From Bacillus sp. OxB-1 (lineage in GTDB: Bacteria; Bacillota; Bacilli; Bacillales_A; Planococcaceae), in NCBI RefSeq assembly GCF_000829195.1, contig NZ_AP013294.1, positions 2,553,001 to 2,617,000 on the forward strand: a stretch of DNA of 64,000 nt. Direction: 5' to 3'. Below, one piece after another: positions 34,332 to 42,529 of this stretch. A model generated the notes under the pieces. That model searched no databases and was not told where the DNA came from. It saw only the letters and a program-made list of their open reading frames with translations. Each line of letters starts with the position of its first letter. Within the stretch, counting starts at the first letter, position 1. The translations under genes and the position numbers were made by a program.

Positions 34332-34766
34332 ATGAGAGCTTATGAAGAGTACATGCGCAATGTGTATAAACCGATGCGAGAAGAAATGGTAGGGATGGGC
34401 TTCACGGAATTGACGACTGCCGAAGAAGTGGAGGGCATCATGGAAACGGCGGAAGGGACCGCATTGATCGTCATCAATTCAGTCTGTGGCTGCGCGGCGG
34501 GCTTGGCTCGCCCAGCTGTCCGCGAAGCATTGGAAGAAGCGGAGCATCGACCGGACCATCTGTTCACCGTATTTGCGGGCCAAGACAAGGAAGCGACGGA
34601 AAAGATGCGGGAATACTTTTCGGAAGTGCCTCCGAGTTCGCCGTCGATCGCTCTATGGAAAGATGGCGCATTGGCATACTTCATCCCGAGGGAGCAGATT
34701 GAGAATTTCCAGATGGAGCAGATCAAAGATCATCTGGCAGATGTACTCGTCCAAGTGTGCAAGTGA
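34332..34766 (+). CDS. brxA: Bacilliredoxin BrxA/BrxB family
   Basis: A 144-residue thioredoxin-like protein that removes bacillithiol from oxidised protein cysteines. The family CGC motif is present (Cys52-Gly-Cys54 in NSVCGCAAGLARPA). FTVFAGQDKEATEKMREYF and PPSSPSIALWKDG are further family signatures. Its presence implies that the organism makes bacillithiol. AAAGGGG lies upstream of the ATG at 34332. It overlaps or abuts the methyltransferase start. Confidence 0.93.
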   Translation: MRAYEEYMRNVYKPMREEMVGMGFTELTTAEEVEGIMETAEGTALIVINSVCGCAAGLARPAVREALEEAEHRPDHLFTVFAGQDKEATEKMREYFSEVPPSSPSIALWKDGALAYFIPREQIENFQMEQIKDHLADVLVQVCK

Positions 34767-35545
34767 GCACCATCATAACGACGGGAGGGCGGCCGGACGA
34801 AGTTTCGATTGAATTGGCAATGGTCGCCTCCCAAGCGCTCGGTTATCCTTTCGTCGAACGTCGAAAAACGTCCGTTGCGGGACTTCAACAACGATACGGC
34901 TCCCACGTCATCGTCGCCGGAAAAGGACGGTTCGAGCTATTCCGGATCGGCATGGATAAGCCGTTTTTCTTCCATCCGAATACAGCCGTTTTCCGCCTGA
35001 AACGGTTGGCCAGAGGGGAAAAGGATCCGATGGTCGAAGCTGCGGGACTGCAGGCGGGTGATTCATTCCTCGATTGTACTCTCGGCTTGGCGTCAGATAG
35101 CATCGTGGCCTCCTACATTACGGGGGAAACGGGCCAGGTGACAGGCGTTGAGGCGGATCGTGATGTTGCCTTCTTGACGGAAAGGGGATTGAGGACATTT
35201 CCGTCAGATGACGATCGTTTGCGAAAGGCGATGAGGCGAATCGATGTTCTTCATTCAGATGCGCGTTCCTTTTTACAATCGCAACCGGCTGACGCATGGG
35301 ATGTCGTCTACCTTGATCCGATGTTTCATGCGCCGATTGAGGAATCTGCCAATTTCACGCCCCTTCGCGAAGTGGGCGTCCATGGTCCGCTGACAGACGC
35401 CTGGTGGAACGAAGCGCTCCGCGTCAGCAGGCGCTGTGTCGTCGTGAAAGACCGTTATGATTCAGTCGTTTTCGAGCGGTTCGGCATGAGACGAGTCAAA
35501 CGGCCGAACACGAAGTTCCATTTTGGCTATTTGAATAAAATATAA
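34763..35545 (+). CDS. Class I SAM-dependent methyltransferase, RsmJ/YpiP-like
   Basis: A 260-residue protein with the SAM-binding loop FLDCTLGLASDS, the acidic ribose ligand in TGVEADRD and VVYLDPMFH as motif IV. This is the layout of the RsmJ-like family; in enterobacteria RsmJ methylates 16S rRNA, but the Bacillota members (YpiP) are uncharacterised. A GTG at 34763 overlaps the brxA stop (GTGA) and is preferred; GTG 34757 is an alternative. A strong terminator follows. Confidence 0.8.
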   Translation: MSTIITTGGRPDEVSIELAMVASQALGYPFVERRKTSVAGLQQRYGSHVIVAGKGRFELFRIGMDKPFFFHPNTAVFRLKRLARGEKDPMVEAAGLQAGDSFLDCTLGLASDSIVASYITGETGQVTGVEADRDVAFLTERGLRTFPSDDDRLRKAMRRIDVLHSDARSFLQSQPADAWDVVYLDPMFHAPIEESANFTPLREVGVHGPLTDAWWNEALRVSRRCVVVKDRYDSVVFERFGMRRVKRPNTKFHFGYLNKI

Positions 35546-35547
35546 AG

Positions 35548-35588
35548 AAAAACGCCGCGCTTTCCTTGATGGAAAAAACGGCGTTTTT
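35548..35588. terminator. Bidirectional terminator
   Basis: AAAAACGCCG / CGGCGTTTTT (35548-35557, 35579-35588). It can stop the methyltransferase transcript and, on the other strand, the small membrane-peptide gene ending 19 bases away. Confidence 0.85.
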
Positions 35589-35606
35589 CTGCTTGTCCTG
35601 ATGCAA

Positions 35607-35684
35607 TCAATGCGTAAAGTTAAGAGAGCTTAAGTAAAGAATCAAAACGAGCAATCCGATACCGACAAGTAGTTCAACATTCAT
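35607..35684 (-). CDS. Small membrane peptide (25 aa)
   Basis: Reads MNVELLVGIGLLV followed by LILYLSSLNFTH: one hydrophobic helix with an acidic N-terminus and a short polar tail, 25 residues. Support comes from AAGGAGG 9 bases before the ATG, a better ribosome binding site than most genes here, and a bidirectional terminator right after the stop. I recognise no family. Similar single-helix peptides in bacilli act as regulators or partners of membrane enzymes, or as type I toxins, but nothing here decides between these. The upstream promoter is not clear; a TGTACAAT extended -10 about 40 bases up is possible. Confidence 0.62.
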   Translation of the reverse strand: MNVELLVGIGLLVLILYLSSLNFTH

Positions 35685-35829
35685 CTGTATGACCCTCCTT
35701 CAAAAAGACACACATTTATACATTTTTATTGTACAATGAAAAGAAGAAAGAAGAAACCATTTCCCACGTATTTCGTCTAACAAGACAGGGGCATTTAAAA
35801 AATTGTACACAAATGGGTGGTGAGAACTG

Positions 35830-36432
35830 ATGGAAAAATGGTTGCAGAAAACGTTGGTCGTGGCAGTTGCGCTTCTGACCTTCGGCGCCATTTCACCGAG
35901 CCATGAGTTATGGACAAACTTGCAGGAGAAGGAAGAAACCAATCCAGGACTGCATCCAGGGACGCCACCGGACGACTTCCAGGTCGGTGTGGCAGAGCGA
36001 GATTTCGAGCCGATGCCAATGGAAGAACCGTCGTCGATCGAGGATACGCTCATTTCGTCTGCAAAAGAATTGTCTTATATGAAATTCGGTTCCAAAATCG
36101 GGCCGGTCATCCAGGATGAATTCGACGAAGTGATTTTCCCGAAAATCGAAGAGGCGATCCAGATGACGCTCGCAAACTCCGACGATGTACATAAACGGCG
36201 GCTTGCCATCAGCGAACGGCCGGCGGGCAACTATTCCGAAAAAATCTTCCATGTGTTCGACATGGATGCCCGGAAAGACTTGATCCGCTTCCATGTGCGC
36301 ACGGAAAAGCGTCCACTGGAAGGCTATTACTTCAATTTCCATTATCACATCGCCCATGACGGATTTAACGCGCATCACACAATCGGCGATATATATTGGT
36401 CGAAGAACACACCGCCCAAATGGTTGTCGTAA
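35830..36432 (+). CDS. ypjP: YpjP family protein
   Basis: A 200-residue protein of the uncharacterised Bacillus YpjP family. The first 25 residues (MEKWLQKTLVVAVALLTFGA) are a signal or membrane-anchor segment, so the rest is probably outside the membrane. The C-terminal half, with ERPAGNYSEKIFHVFDMD and FHYHIAHDGFNAHHTIGDIYWSKNTPP, is the conserved part. Position before thyA-dfrA matches Bacillus subtilis, where ypjP is near dfrA. The terminator hairpin overlaps the last codons. Confidence 0.85.
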   Translation: MEKWLQKTLVVAVALLTFGAISPSHELWTNLQEKEETNPGLHPGTPPDDFQVGVAERDFEPMPMEEPSSIEDTLISSAKELSYMKFGSKIGPVIQDEFDEVIFPKIEEAIQMTLANSDDVHKRRLAISERPAGNYSEKIFHVFDMDARKDLIRFHVRTEKRPLEGYYFNFHYHIAHDGFNAHHTIGDIYWSKNTPPKWLS

Positions 36433-36455
36433 CCATCTGGGGCCGGTGTGTTTTT
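36406..36455 (+). terminator. Terminator overlapping the end of ypjP
   Basis: AACACACCG (36406-36414) pairs with CGGTGTGTT (36444-36452), with an inner CCCAAATGGTT / AACCATCTGGG stem, followed by TTT. The upstream arm lies within the coding region. Confidence 0.72.
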
Positions 36456-36480
36456 CAATCTCATCCGACCATGCTATACT
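36452..36480 (+). promoter_or_regulatory. Sigma-A promoter of thyA
   Basis: TTTTCA (36452-36457), 17-bp spacer, TATACT (36475-36480); it begins in the T-run of the upstream terminator. Confidence 0.5.
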
Positions 36481-36507
36481 GAACACTATAGCTAGGAGGG
36501 TTTCAAC

Positions 36508-37455
36508 ATGAAACAATATCTGGAATTATGCCAGCATGTCCTGCAATCCGGTACGCGTAAAGAGGATCGGACGGGAACAGGGACAATCAGCGTATTCGGA
36601 TACCAGATGCGCTTTGACTTAAATGAAGGATTTCCACTGATGACGACAAAAAAAATCGCCCTGCGGCTGATCGTGTCGGAATTGCTCTGGTTCTTGAAAG
36701 GGGATACGAACGTTCGGACGCTGGTGCAGGATCGGAACCCAATCTGGGATGAATGGGCTTTTGAACAATGGGTGACCAGCCCGGAGTACAGAGGGCCTGA
36801 TATGACGGACTTTGGCAGAAGGGCTGTCAAAGACCCTGAATTTGCGACTGTCTATGCGGCGGAAATGACGAAATTCAAGGAGCGGATTTTGGCGGATGAG
36901 GAATTCGCCGGAAAGTATGGTGATTTGGGACCTGTTTACGGAAAACAATGGCGTTCTTGGTCTGCGGGAGAGGGTGGGGATACCATCGACCAGATAGCGA
37001 ATGTCATCGAAAGCATCAAGCGGAATCCGGATTCCCGCAGGCATATCGTGACGGCGTGGAATCCGGCTGAAGTGGAAGATATGGCACTGCCGCCCTGCCA
37101 TTCGCTGTTCCAGTTTTACGTCGCCGATGGCAAACTATCTTGCCAGCTCTACCAGCGGAGTGCCGATATTTTCCTGGGCGTTCCGTTCAATATTGCATCG
37201 TATGCGCTACTGATCCATTTGATCGCGCAGGAGTGCGGGCTTGGGGTAGGTGAATTCGTCCATACATTGGGAGATGCACATATTTATCTCAATCATCTCG
37301 ACCAGGTGAAGGAGCAGCTATCCCGTGAACCGCGGAAACTTCCTACCTTGAAGCTTTCTATGGAAGGGAAATCCATCTTTGATTTGCATACGGAAGACAT
37401 TATGGTGGAGCACTACGATCCACATCCAAAGATTAAAGCGCCCATCGCAGTTTGA
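36508..37455 (+). CDS. thyA: Thymidylate synthase ThyA
   Basis: A 315-residue folate-dependent thymidylate synthase making dTMP from dUMP. The catalytic Cys is in [12 protein letters not shown], followed by the phosphate-binding [31 protein letters not shown] is near the N-terminus. The length and the extra segment around residues 85-140 match the long Lactobacillus/Staphylococcus type (about 316 residues), not the 264-residue short type. AGGAGGG precedes the ATG. The dihydrofolate reductase gene follows, which recycles the dihydrofolate produced. Confidence 0.97.
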   Translation: MKQYLELCQHVLQSGTRKEDRTGTGTISVFGYQMRFDLNEGFPLMTTKKIALRLIVSELLWFLKGDTNVRTLVQDRNPIWDEWAFEQWVTSPEYRGPDMTDFGRRAVKDPEFATVYAAEMTKFKERILADEEFAGKYGDLGPVYGKQWRSWSAGEGGDTIDQIANVIESIKRNPDSRRHIVTAWNPAEVEDMALPPCHSLFQFYVADGKLSCQLYQRSADIFLGVPFNIASYALLIHLIAQECGLGVGEFVHTLGDAHIYLNHLDQVKEQLSREPRKLPTLKLSMEGKSIFDLHTEDIMVEHYDPHPKIKAPIAV

Positions 37456-37487
37456 TGAATTTTGGCATGGAAAGAAGGGAGAATGAT

Positions 37488-37973
37488 ATGATTTCATTAC
37501 TTGTTGCGCATGATCCGGACCGGGTGATCGGGAAGGAGAACCAGTTGCCGTGGCATATACCGGAAGATCTCGCTTATTTTAAAAAGATGTCAATGGGTAA
37601 AGGCATTGTCATGGGTAGAAAAACGTTCGAATCGATCGGCCGTCCATTGCCTGGGCGATTGAATATAGTTGTTACGCGGAATGAGGATTTCCAGTCGGAA
37701 GGGGTAACGGTCGTCCATACATTGGCGGACGCTATCGAAAAAGCGCAAGCCTTCCATGACGAAGTGGTCATCATCGGCGGAGCGGAGATTTTCCGCTTGG
37801 CGATCGGGATTGCCGATCGGATGTACGTTACGATAATCCAAAAGCACTTCGAAGGTGACACCTTTTTTCCGCCCTACGGCGACGAATGGAAATTGACTAG
37901 CGTTTCCGAAGACTACCAATCGGCGGATGGCACGCCATATTCCTTTCTTGTCTATGAAAAGCTTTCCGATTAA
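37488..37973 (+). CDS. dfrA: Dihydrofolate reductase
   Basis: A 161-residue NADPH-dependent reductase of dihydrofolate, target of trimethoprim. Family landmarks: VIGKENQLPWHIPEDLAYFK (Met20 loop and substrate acid), GIVMGRKTFESIGRPLPGR and VIIGGAEIFRLA (NADPH site). The ATG at 37488 has AAGGGAGA upstream. It forms a pair with thyA, 32 bases apart. Resistance changes cannot be judged without comparison. Confidence 0.96.
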   Translation: MISLLVAHDPDRVIGKENQLPWHIPEDLAYFKKMSMGKGIVMGRKTFESIGRPLPGRLNIVVTRNEDFQSEGVTVVHTLADAIEKAQAFHDEVVIIGGAEIFRLAIGIADRMYVTIIQKHFEGDTFFPPYGDEWKLTSVSEDYQSADGTPYSFLVYEKLSD

Positions 37974-38015
37974 AAGCTGCGGAAAGGTTACTCCATTTTT
38001 TATAGGGGGCATATT

Positions 38016-38855
38016 ATGAAGAAAATTCATATCGTGACGGATTCTACTGCTGATTTATCGGAGGAAGACAAGGAAAAGTACGGAATCCATGTCGTTCCTT
38101 TAACCATTCAAATCGATGATTCGACGTATGTGGATGGGGTCGATATCAAGCCGGACTCCTTTTTGAAATTGATGAAAGAGGCGGCTCAGCTGCCCAAAAG
38201 CTCCCAGCCGGCTGCCGGCGTTTTCAAGGAGTTGTACGACGAACTTGGAAAAGACGGAGATGCGATCATTTCCATACATATGACAGGCGGCATGAGCGGG
38301 ACTGTGAAATCAGCGCAATCTGCAGCGGAAATGACTGAATCCGAAGTGACCGTCATCGATTCGATGTTCATCTCGCACGCCTTGACATTCCAAGTGCTGG
38401 AAGCTGCCGAAATGGCAGAGGAAGGCAATTCGGTCGAGGAAATCGTAGAGCATTTGGCAGGGGTCCGGAAAAGGACGTCCCTCTTTGTCGTCGTTGATAT
38501 CCTCGATAACCTCGTGAAGGGGGGGCGGATCGGAAAAGGGAAGGCAATGATCGGCTCCTTGCTGAATATTAAGCCGATTGCCACCTTGCAAGATGGTGTC
38601 TATACACCTGTTGCCAAAGCGAGAAGCCATAAGCAAGTCGTTTCGTATTTATTGAAAGCATTCAAAGAAGAGACGGCCGGTAAAATCATCCGGAGAGTCG
38701 GCATTTCGCATGCCAATGGTTTGGCGATGGCTGCTCCTCTGAAGAAGTTGTTGGAAGATTCGGGTGTGAAAGATATCAATCTGACTTTCACGACGCCGAT
38801 CATCAGCACGCATACAGGTGAAGGCGCCATCGGTTTCATGTATTACACGGAGTAA
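38016..38855 (+). CDS. DegV family fatty-acid-binding protein
   Basis: A 279-residue DegV-fold protein; homologues (FakB) bind a fatty acid and present it to the kinase FakA. The N-terminal IVTDSTADLSEED and the conserved ISIHMTGGMSGT loop and GRIGKGKAMIGSLLNIKPI are present, along with the C-terminal HTGEGAIGFMY. AGGGGG precedes the ATG. It follows dfrA within 42 bases and is probably co-transcribed. Confidence 0.93.
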   Translation: MKKIHIVTDSTADLSEEDKEKYGIHVVPLTIQIDDSTYVDGVDIKPDSFLKLMKEAAQLPKSSQPAAGVFKELYDELGKDGDAIISIHMTGGMSGTVKSAQSAAEMTESEVTVIDSMFISHALTFQVLEAAEMAEEGNSVEEIVEHLAGVRKRTSLFVVVDILDNLVKGGRIGKGKAMIGSLLNIKPIATLQDGVYTPVAKARSHKQVVSYLLKAFKEETAGKIIRRVGISHANGLAMAAPLKKLLEDSGVKDINLTFTTPIISTHTGEGAIGFMYYTE

Positions 38856-38891
38856 AAGTGATTTCGAATGATAGAAAAGGGGAAACCATAT

Positions 38892-39704
38892 ATGAGAAGA
38901 GTTTTCGGCCTGGTGATCGCCTTCTCATTGATTTTATCCGCCTGCTCGAAACCGCCCGTTTCAACAGAGCCTTTTTCGGAACGTGATCGAACAGCTTTCA
39001 CGAAATGGAACATCCCCGGGTATTTCATCCTGAAAGAGGTTCAAGTGATCGGGCTCGGAGACTCCCTCACGCAGGGTGTAGGCGATGAACAGAAACGGGG
39101 TGGATACTTTGGCCGTTTGACGGACCGGATGAACGAATGGAAAGGGGTCAAGGAGGTCGAGGCAGAAAATCTGGCCAAACGGGGGAGAAGGAGCGATCAA
39201 TTGCTCGAGCAATTGGGTGAGCGGGATGTCCGAAACAAGATCGAAGACGCAGAAGTCATCCTGTTGACCATCGGCGGCAATGACATCATGAAAGTGGTCA
39301 AAGAAAATCTGTTCGAATTGACAACCGGCCCGTTCTATCAAGAGCTAGGTCGATTCGAGGACCGCTTGGATGAGATTTTCATGACTGTCCGTCTGTTGAA
39401 CGGCGATGCGCTGATTGTCGTGGCCGGACTCTATAATCCGTTTTCAATTGTGACGGACGAAGTGCATGAATTTGAAGAAATCATCCAAGATTGGAATGAA
39501 GCTATCGAATTGCGGACCGTCTTGGATGGAAAATCCTGTTTTGTGCCTGTCACCGATCTGTTCGATTCGAATGTCAACATGGTCTACCACACCGACTTCT
39601 TCCATCCAAATGCTAAAGGATATGAAATGATGACAGAACGCTTTTTGTCTTCAATCAATAAATGCGACCTATATGAAATGTCGGATGGAGATTTGGAAAT
39701 GTAG
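38892..39704 (+). CDS. ypmR: SGNH/GDSL-type lipoprotein esterase YpmR
   Basis: A 270-residue lipoprotein with SGNH hydrolase fold. Lipobox LSAC near residue 18 anchors it outside the membrane. Catalytic blocks: VIGLGDSLTQGVG (Ser), GGND (Asn), and DFFHPNAKGYEMM (Asp/His). Matches Bacillus YpmR, a lipase/esterase-like protein of unknown substrate. ATG at 38892 has AAAGGGG upstream. It is paired with ypmS, 14 bases downstream, as in Bacillus. Confidence 0.88.
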   Translation: MRRVFGLVIAFSLILSACSKPPVSTEPFSERDRTAFTKWNIPGYFILKEVQVIGLGDSLTQGVGDEQKRGGYFGRLTDRMNEWKGVKEVEAENLAKRGRRSDQLLEQLGERDVRNKIEDAEVILLTIGGNDIMKVVKENLFELTTGPFYQELGRFEDRLDEIFMTVRLLNGDALIVVAGLYNPFSIVTDEVHEFEEIIQDWNEAIELRTVLDGKSCFVPVTDLFDSNVNMVYHTDFFHPNAKGYEMMTERFLSSINKCDLYEMSDGDLEM

Positions 39705-39718
39705 GAGTTGAGGATCGC

Positions 39719-40294
39719 GTGAACCTATGGAAAATCGGATTTTTTACATTGGCAGGAATCGTTATAGCCGCCCTATTGACTCTCGTTCTATTCATTGGCA
39801 GTACGGGGGAGTCGGAGCCGTTGCCTGATGCAAAACAGATAGCATCTACGACGAATGTCCTGACGGTGCATTCGACGAAGGAGGACTTGCAAGGGATTGC
39901 GAATACGTATATCCGGAAGGCGATGAAAGGCGAACCGCTTCCCGTCACGATGGAAGTGCAGGACGAAGTCATCCTCTTATCGGAAATGACGGTTTTTTCC
40001 TATACTTTGCCCGTCCGGATGCATTTTGACCCGGTTGTGCGGGAGGATGGGAACTTGATCCTGAAGCAGTCATCGATGGAAATCGGGCAATTGAACGTTC
40101 CACCGTCGACCGTTTTGAAGATTCTGCGAGACTCGGTCGCATTGCCTCCGTGGATGATCGTTCGCCCGGCCGAAGAAGAGTTATTTATCGACCTATCAAG
40201 GGTTCCGGTTTCGGGCAATTTGCAAGTGAAGGCGAAAACATTCAATTTGGCGGAAGATGAAATCATTTTGGAAATCATGATACCGAAAGAATGA
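39719..40294 (+). CDS. ypmS: YpmS family membrane protein (DUF2140)
   Basis: A 191-residue protein with an N-terminal membrane helix ([20 protein letters not shown]) and an external DUF2140 domain, as in Bacillus YpmS. Function unknown; the link with the YpmR lipoprotein is conserved. Starts with GTG, with GGAGTTGAGG before it. The msrA gene follows after 22 bases, so ypmR-ypmS-msrA-msrB-yozE probably form one unit. Confidence 0.88.
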   Translation: MNLWKIGFFTLAGIVIAALLTLVLFIGSTGESEPLPDAKQIASTTNVLTVHSTKEDLQGIANTYIRKAMKGEPLPVTMEVQDEVILLSEMTVFSYTLPVRMHFDPVVREDGNLILKQSSMEIGQLNVPPSTVLKILRDSVALPPWMIVRPAEEELFIDLSRVPVSGNLQVKAKTFNLAEDEIILEIMIPKE

Positions 40295-40316
40295 GAATAG
40301 GAAGGGAGAAATTCCA

Positions 40317-40847
40317 ATGGCACAAGCACTGGCCACTTTTGCGGGTGGCTGTTTTTGGTGTATGGTGAAACCGTTTGACCGATACGAAGGCGTGCTTTCC
40401 GTCGTTTCGGGATATACAGGAGGCGACGTTGAAAATCCGACATATGAGCAGGTTTGCACGAATATGACCGGACACCGGGAAGCCGTCCAGATCACGTATG
40501 ATGATGAAGTCATCACCTATGGAGAGCTATTGAACATCTTTTGGCGTCAGATCGATCCGACCGATCCGGGCGGCCAGTTTTACGACCGGGGTGAGTCGTA
40601 CAGGACAGCTGTTTATACACATACACCCGAGCAACAGCGGCTTGCGGAGCAATCGAAAGAAGCACTCGAACAATCGGGAAGATTTAATAAGCCGATCGTA
40701 ACCGATATTATTCCAGCTAAAACATTTTATCCAGCAGAAGAAGGTCACCAGGATTACTACTTGAAGAACCCGGCACATTATAACCGCTATGCGGTCGGAT
40801 CCGGGAGAGAACGATTCAAATTGGAAAAATGGGGTGAAGAGGCATGA
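40317..40847 (+). CDS. msrA: Peptide-methionine (S)-S-oxide reductase MsrA
   Basis: A 176-residue enzyme repairing the S-epimer of methionine sulfoxide. The catalytic GGCFWC motif gives Cys12 and Cys15, followed by the [16 protein letters not shown] segment and the substrate-binding [16 protein letters not shown]. Resolving cysteine is probably within the active site pair. It overlaps msrB by 4 bases (ATGA). GGAAGGGAG precedes the ATG. Confidence 0.96.
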   Translation: MAQALATFAGGCFWCMVKPFDRYEGVLSVVSGYTGGDVENPTYEQVCTNMTGHREAVQITYDDEVITYGELLNIFWRQIDPTDPGGQFYDRGESYRTAVYTHTPEQQRLAEQSKEALEQSGRFNKPIVTDIIPAKTFYPAEEGHQDYYLKNPAHYNRYAVGSGRERFKLEKWGEEA

Positions 40848-41278
40848 AAGAGGAATTGAAAAACAAATTGACTCCGATTCAATACCATGTCACACAAGAA
40901 AACGGGACGGAACCCCCGTATCGTAATGAGTATGACCAGCATTTCGATGAAGGGATCTATGTCGATATCGTGTCTGGCAAACCTTTATTCAGCTCCAAGG
41001 ATAAATACGATGCTGGATGTGGGTGGCCAAGCTTTACGAAACCGATCGAACCCGACGAAGTGACCGAGCATTTCGATACTAGCCACGGAATGCGCCGAAC
41101 GGAAGTGCGCAGCAAAACGGCGGATTCCCATCTCGGCCATGTATTTCCCGATGGTCCGCATGGGCCAGGCCAAAACGGCCTACGCTACTGCATCAATTCC
41201 GCCGCCCTCCGCTTCATCCCGGTCAGCGAACTGGAGAAGGAAGGCTATGGAGACTATTTGACACAATTTAACTCGTAG
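40844..41278 (+). CDS. msrB: Peptide-methionine (R)-S-oxide reductase MsrB
   Basis: A 144-residue enzyme for the R-epimer of methionine sulfoxide. Catalytic Cys116 is in [25 protein letters not shown] carries Cys59. The two CxxC pairs that bind structural zinc in some MsrB proteins are absent, as in Bacillus MsrB. Translationally coupled to msrA; together they cover both epimers. Confidence 0.95.
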   Translation: MKEELKNKLTPIQYHVTQENGTEPPYRNEYDQHFDEGIYVDIVSGKPLFSSKDKYDAGCGWPSFTKPIEPDEVTEHFDTSHGMRRTEVRSKTADSHLGHVFPDGPHGPGQNGLRYCINSAALRFIPVSELEKEGYGDYLTQFNS

Positions 41279-41297
41279 AAAGGAAGGGGGTGGACGG

Positions 41298-41519
41298 ATG
41301 GATCGGTCATTTTACCGGTTTGCCCTGTCCTATCGGGGCGGTCCGAAAGGGGATGCCAAATCGGTTTTCGCGGAAAGGATGTTCCACGATTCCAGCTTCC
41401 CGAGAGAGGAGACGGCATTCGACCCGCTGTCCCGCTATTTGGAGGATGCAGCGGACCCTGCTATGCCCTCTGTCGTGTTTGATGAATTATATGCCATCTA
41501 TGAAGAGCGCTTCGGCTGA
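41298..41519 (+). CDS. yozE: YozE family small SAM-like domain protein
   Basis: A 73-residue protein matching the YozE family: SFYRFALSYRGGPKGDAKS, FAERMFHDSSFPRE and FDELYAIYEERF. The YozE fold is a small sterile-alpha-motif-like helical bundle of unknown function. AAGGAAGGGGG precedes the ATG. It follows msrB by 19 bases and its stop abuts the stop of a small convergent gene. Confidence 0.88.
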   Translation: MDRSFYRFALSYRGGPKGDAKSVFAERMFHDSSFPREETAFDPLSRYLEDAADPAMPSVVFDELYAIYEERFG

Positions 41520-41639
41520 TTACAACAGTCGGCGCTCATTTATTTCATATGGATTTCCTTGGCGAAATAATTCGACGTTCATCCATTTCTCTTGCTCCTC
41601 CAAGAGATGGGCAGCCCCATGTCCATTATGTGTCTTCAT
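41520..41639 (-). CDS. Hypothetical 39-aa protein
   Basis: A 39-residue hydrophilic reading frame: MKTHNGHGAAHLLEEQEKW, then MNVELFRQGNPYEINERRLL. I recognise no family. Support: GGAAGG about 7 bases before the ATG; the frame fills the gap between yozE and deoD exactly, with stop codons of the two convergent genes adjacent (41519/41520). Against: the start region overlaps the deoD promoter and no terminator or own promoter is obvious. The His-rich start and charged end suggest a soluble protein. Confidence 0.5.
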   Translation of the reverse strand: MKTHNGHGAAHLLEEQEKWMNVELFRQGNPYEINERRLL

Positions 41640-41667
41640 TGCATATCCTTCCATTAACCTGTATGAT
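41639..41667 (+). promoter_or_regulatory. Sigma-A promoter of deoD
   Basis: TTGCAT (41639-41644), 17-bp spacer, TATGAT (41662-41667), about 35 bases before the deoD start. Confidence 0.65.
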
Positions 41668-41701
41668 GAGGAAAGAAAATTGAATGCGGAGGCGAGACCA
41701 T

Positions 41702-42406
41702 ATGAGCATACATATCAATGCGAATAAAGGGGATATAGCCGATACGATTCTGCTTCCGGGCGACCCGCTGCGCGCAAAGTATATTGCGGAAACCTTCCTG
41801 GAAGACGTCACACAATACAACGAAGTGCGGAACATGTTCGGTTATACCGGGACATTCAAAGGAAAGCGCATCTCTGTTCAGGGGACAGGCATGGGAGTGC
41901 CGTCGATTTCCATCTATGTAACCGAACTGATGCAGGAGTATGATGTAAAGAAACTTATCCGTGTCGGCACATGCGGTGCGATCCAGAAAGATGTCCATGT
42001 CCGGGATGTCATTTTGGCACAGAGCGCTTCGACCGATTCGAAAATGAACGAAATCATTTTCAACGGGGTCAATTATGCACCGACTGCCAATTTTGATCTT
42101 CTATTGAAGGCGTATGAAGCCGGCAAGCAAAAGGGCCTCGAATTGAAAGTCGGCAACGTCTTTACAGAAGATGTATTTTATAATGAATATGCCCAGCATG
42201 AAAAATGGGCGCAGTATGGTGTGTTGGCTGTCGAAATGGAGGCCGCGGCCTTATATACGTTGGCGGCGAAATTCGGTTGTCAAGCACTTGCGATTCTGAC
42301 GGTCAGCGATCATATCTTGACGGGTGAAGCGACCTCTGCAGAAGAGCGTCAAACGACATTCAATGAAATGATCGAAGTGGCGCTGGACGCCGCTATCCAA
42401 GAATAA
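41702..42406 (+). CDS. deoD: Purine-nucleoside phosphorylase DeoD
   Basis: A 234-residue hexameric-type purine nucleoside phosphorylase, splitting purine (deoxy)nucleosides with phosphate for salvage. Signatures: [15 protein letters not shown] (phosphate Arg), [32 protein letters not shown] and [11 protein letters not shown] (catalytic Asp). The ATG at 41702 begins MSIHINAN with GGAGG upstream; an earlier in-frame start lacks support. Has its own promoter. Confidence 0.96.
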   Translation: MSIHINANKGDIADTILLPGDPLRAKYIAETFLEDVTQYNEVRNMFGYTGTFKGKRISVQGTGMGVPSISIYVTELMQEYDVKKLIRVGTCGAIQKDVHVRDVILAQSASTDSKMNEIIFNGVNYAPTANFDLLLKAYEAGKQKGLELKVGNVFTEDVFYNEYAQHEKWAQYGVLAVEMEAAALYTLAAKFGCQALAILTVSDHILTGEATSAEERQTTFNEMIEVALDAAIQE

Positions 42407-42529
42407 TTTCGTTGGGGACCGCGCGCAAGTGGAGCGGTCCTTTTCATCTGTTTAGGGGACGGCTCCCCGCTTTTCAGCAGTGCTGTCCCGATTGTCCGAT
42501 GCTGTATTTTAAGAAAAGGTGGGAAAGGG

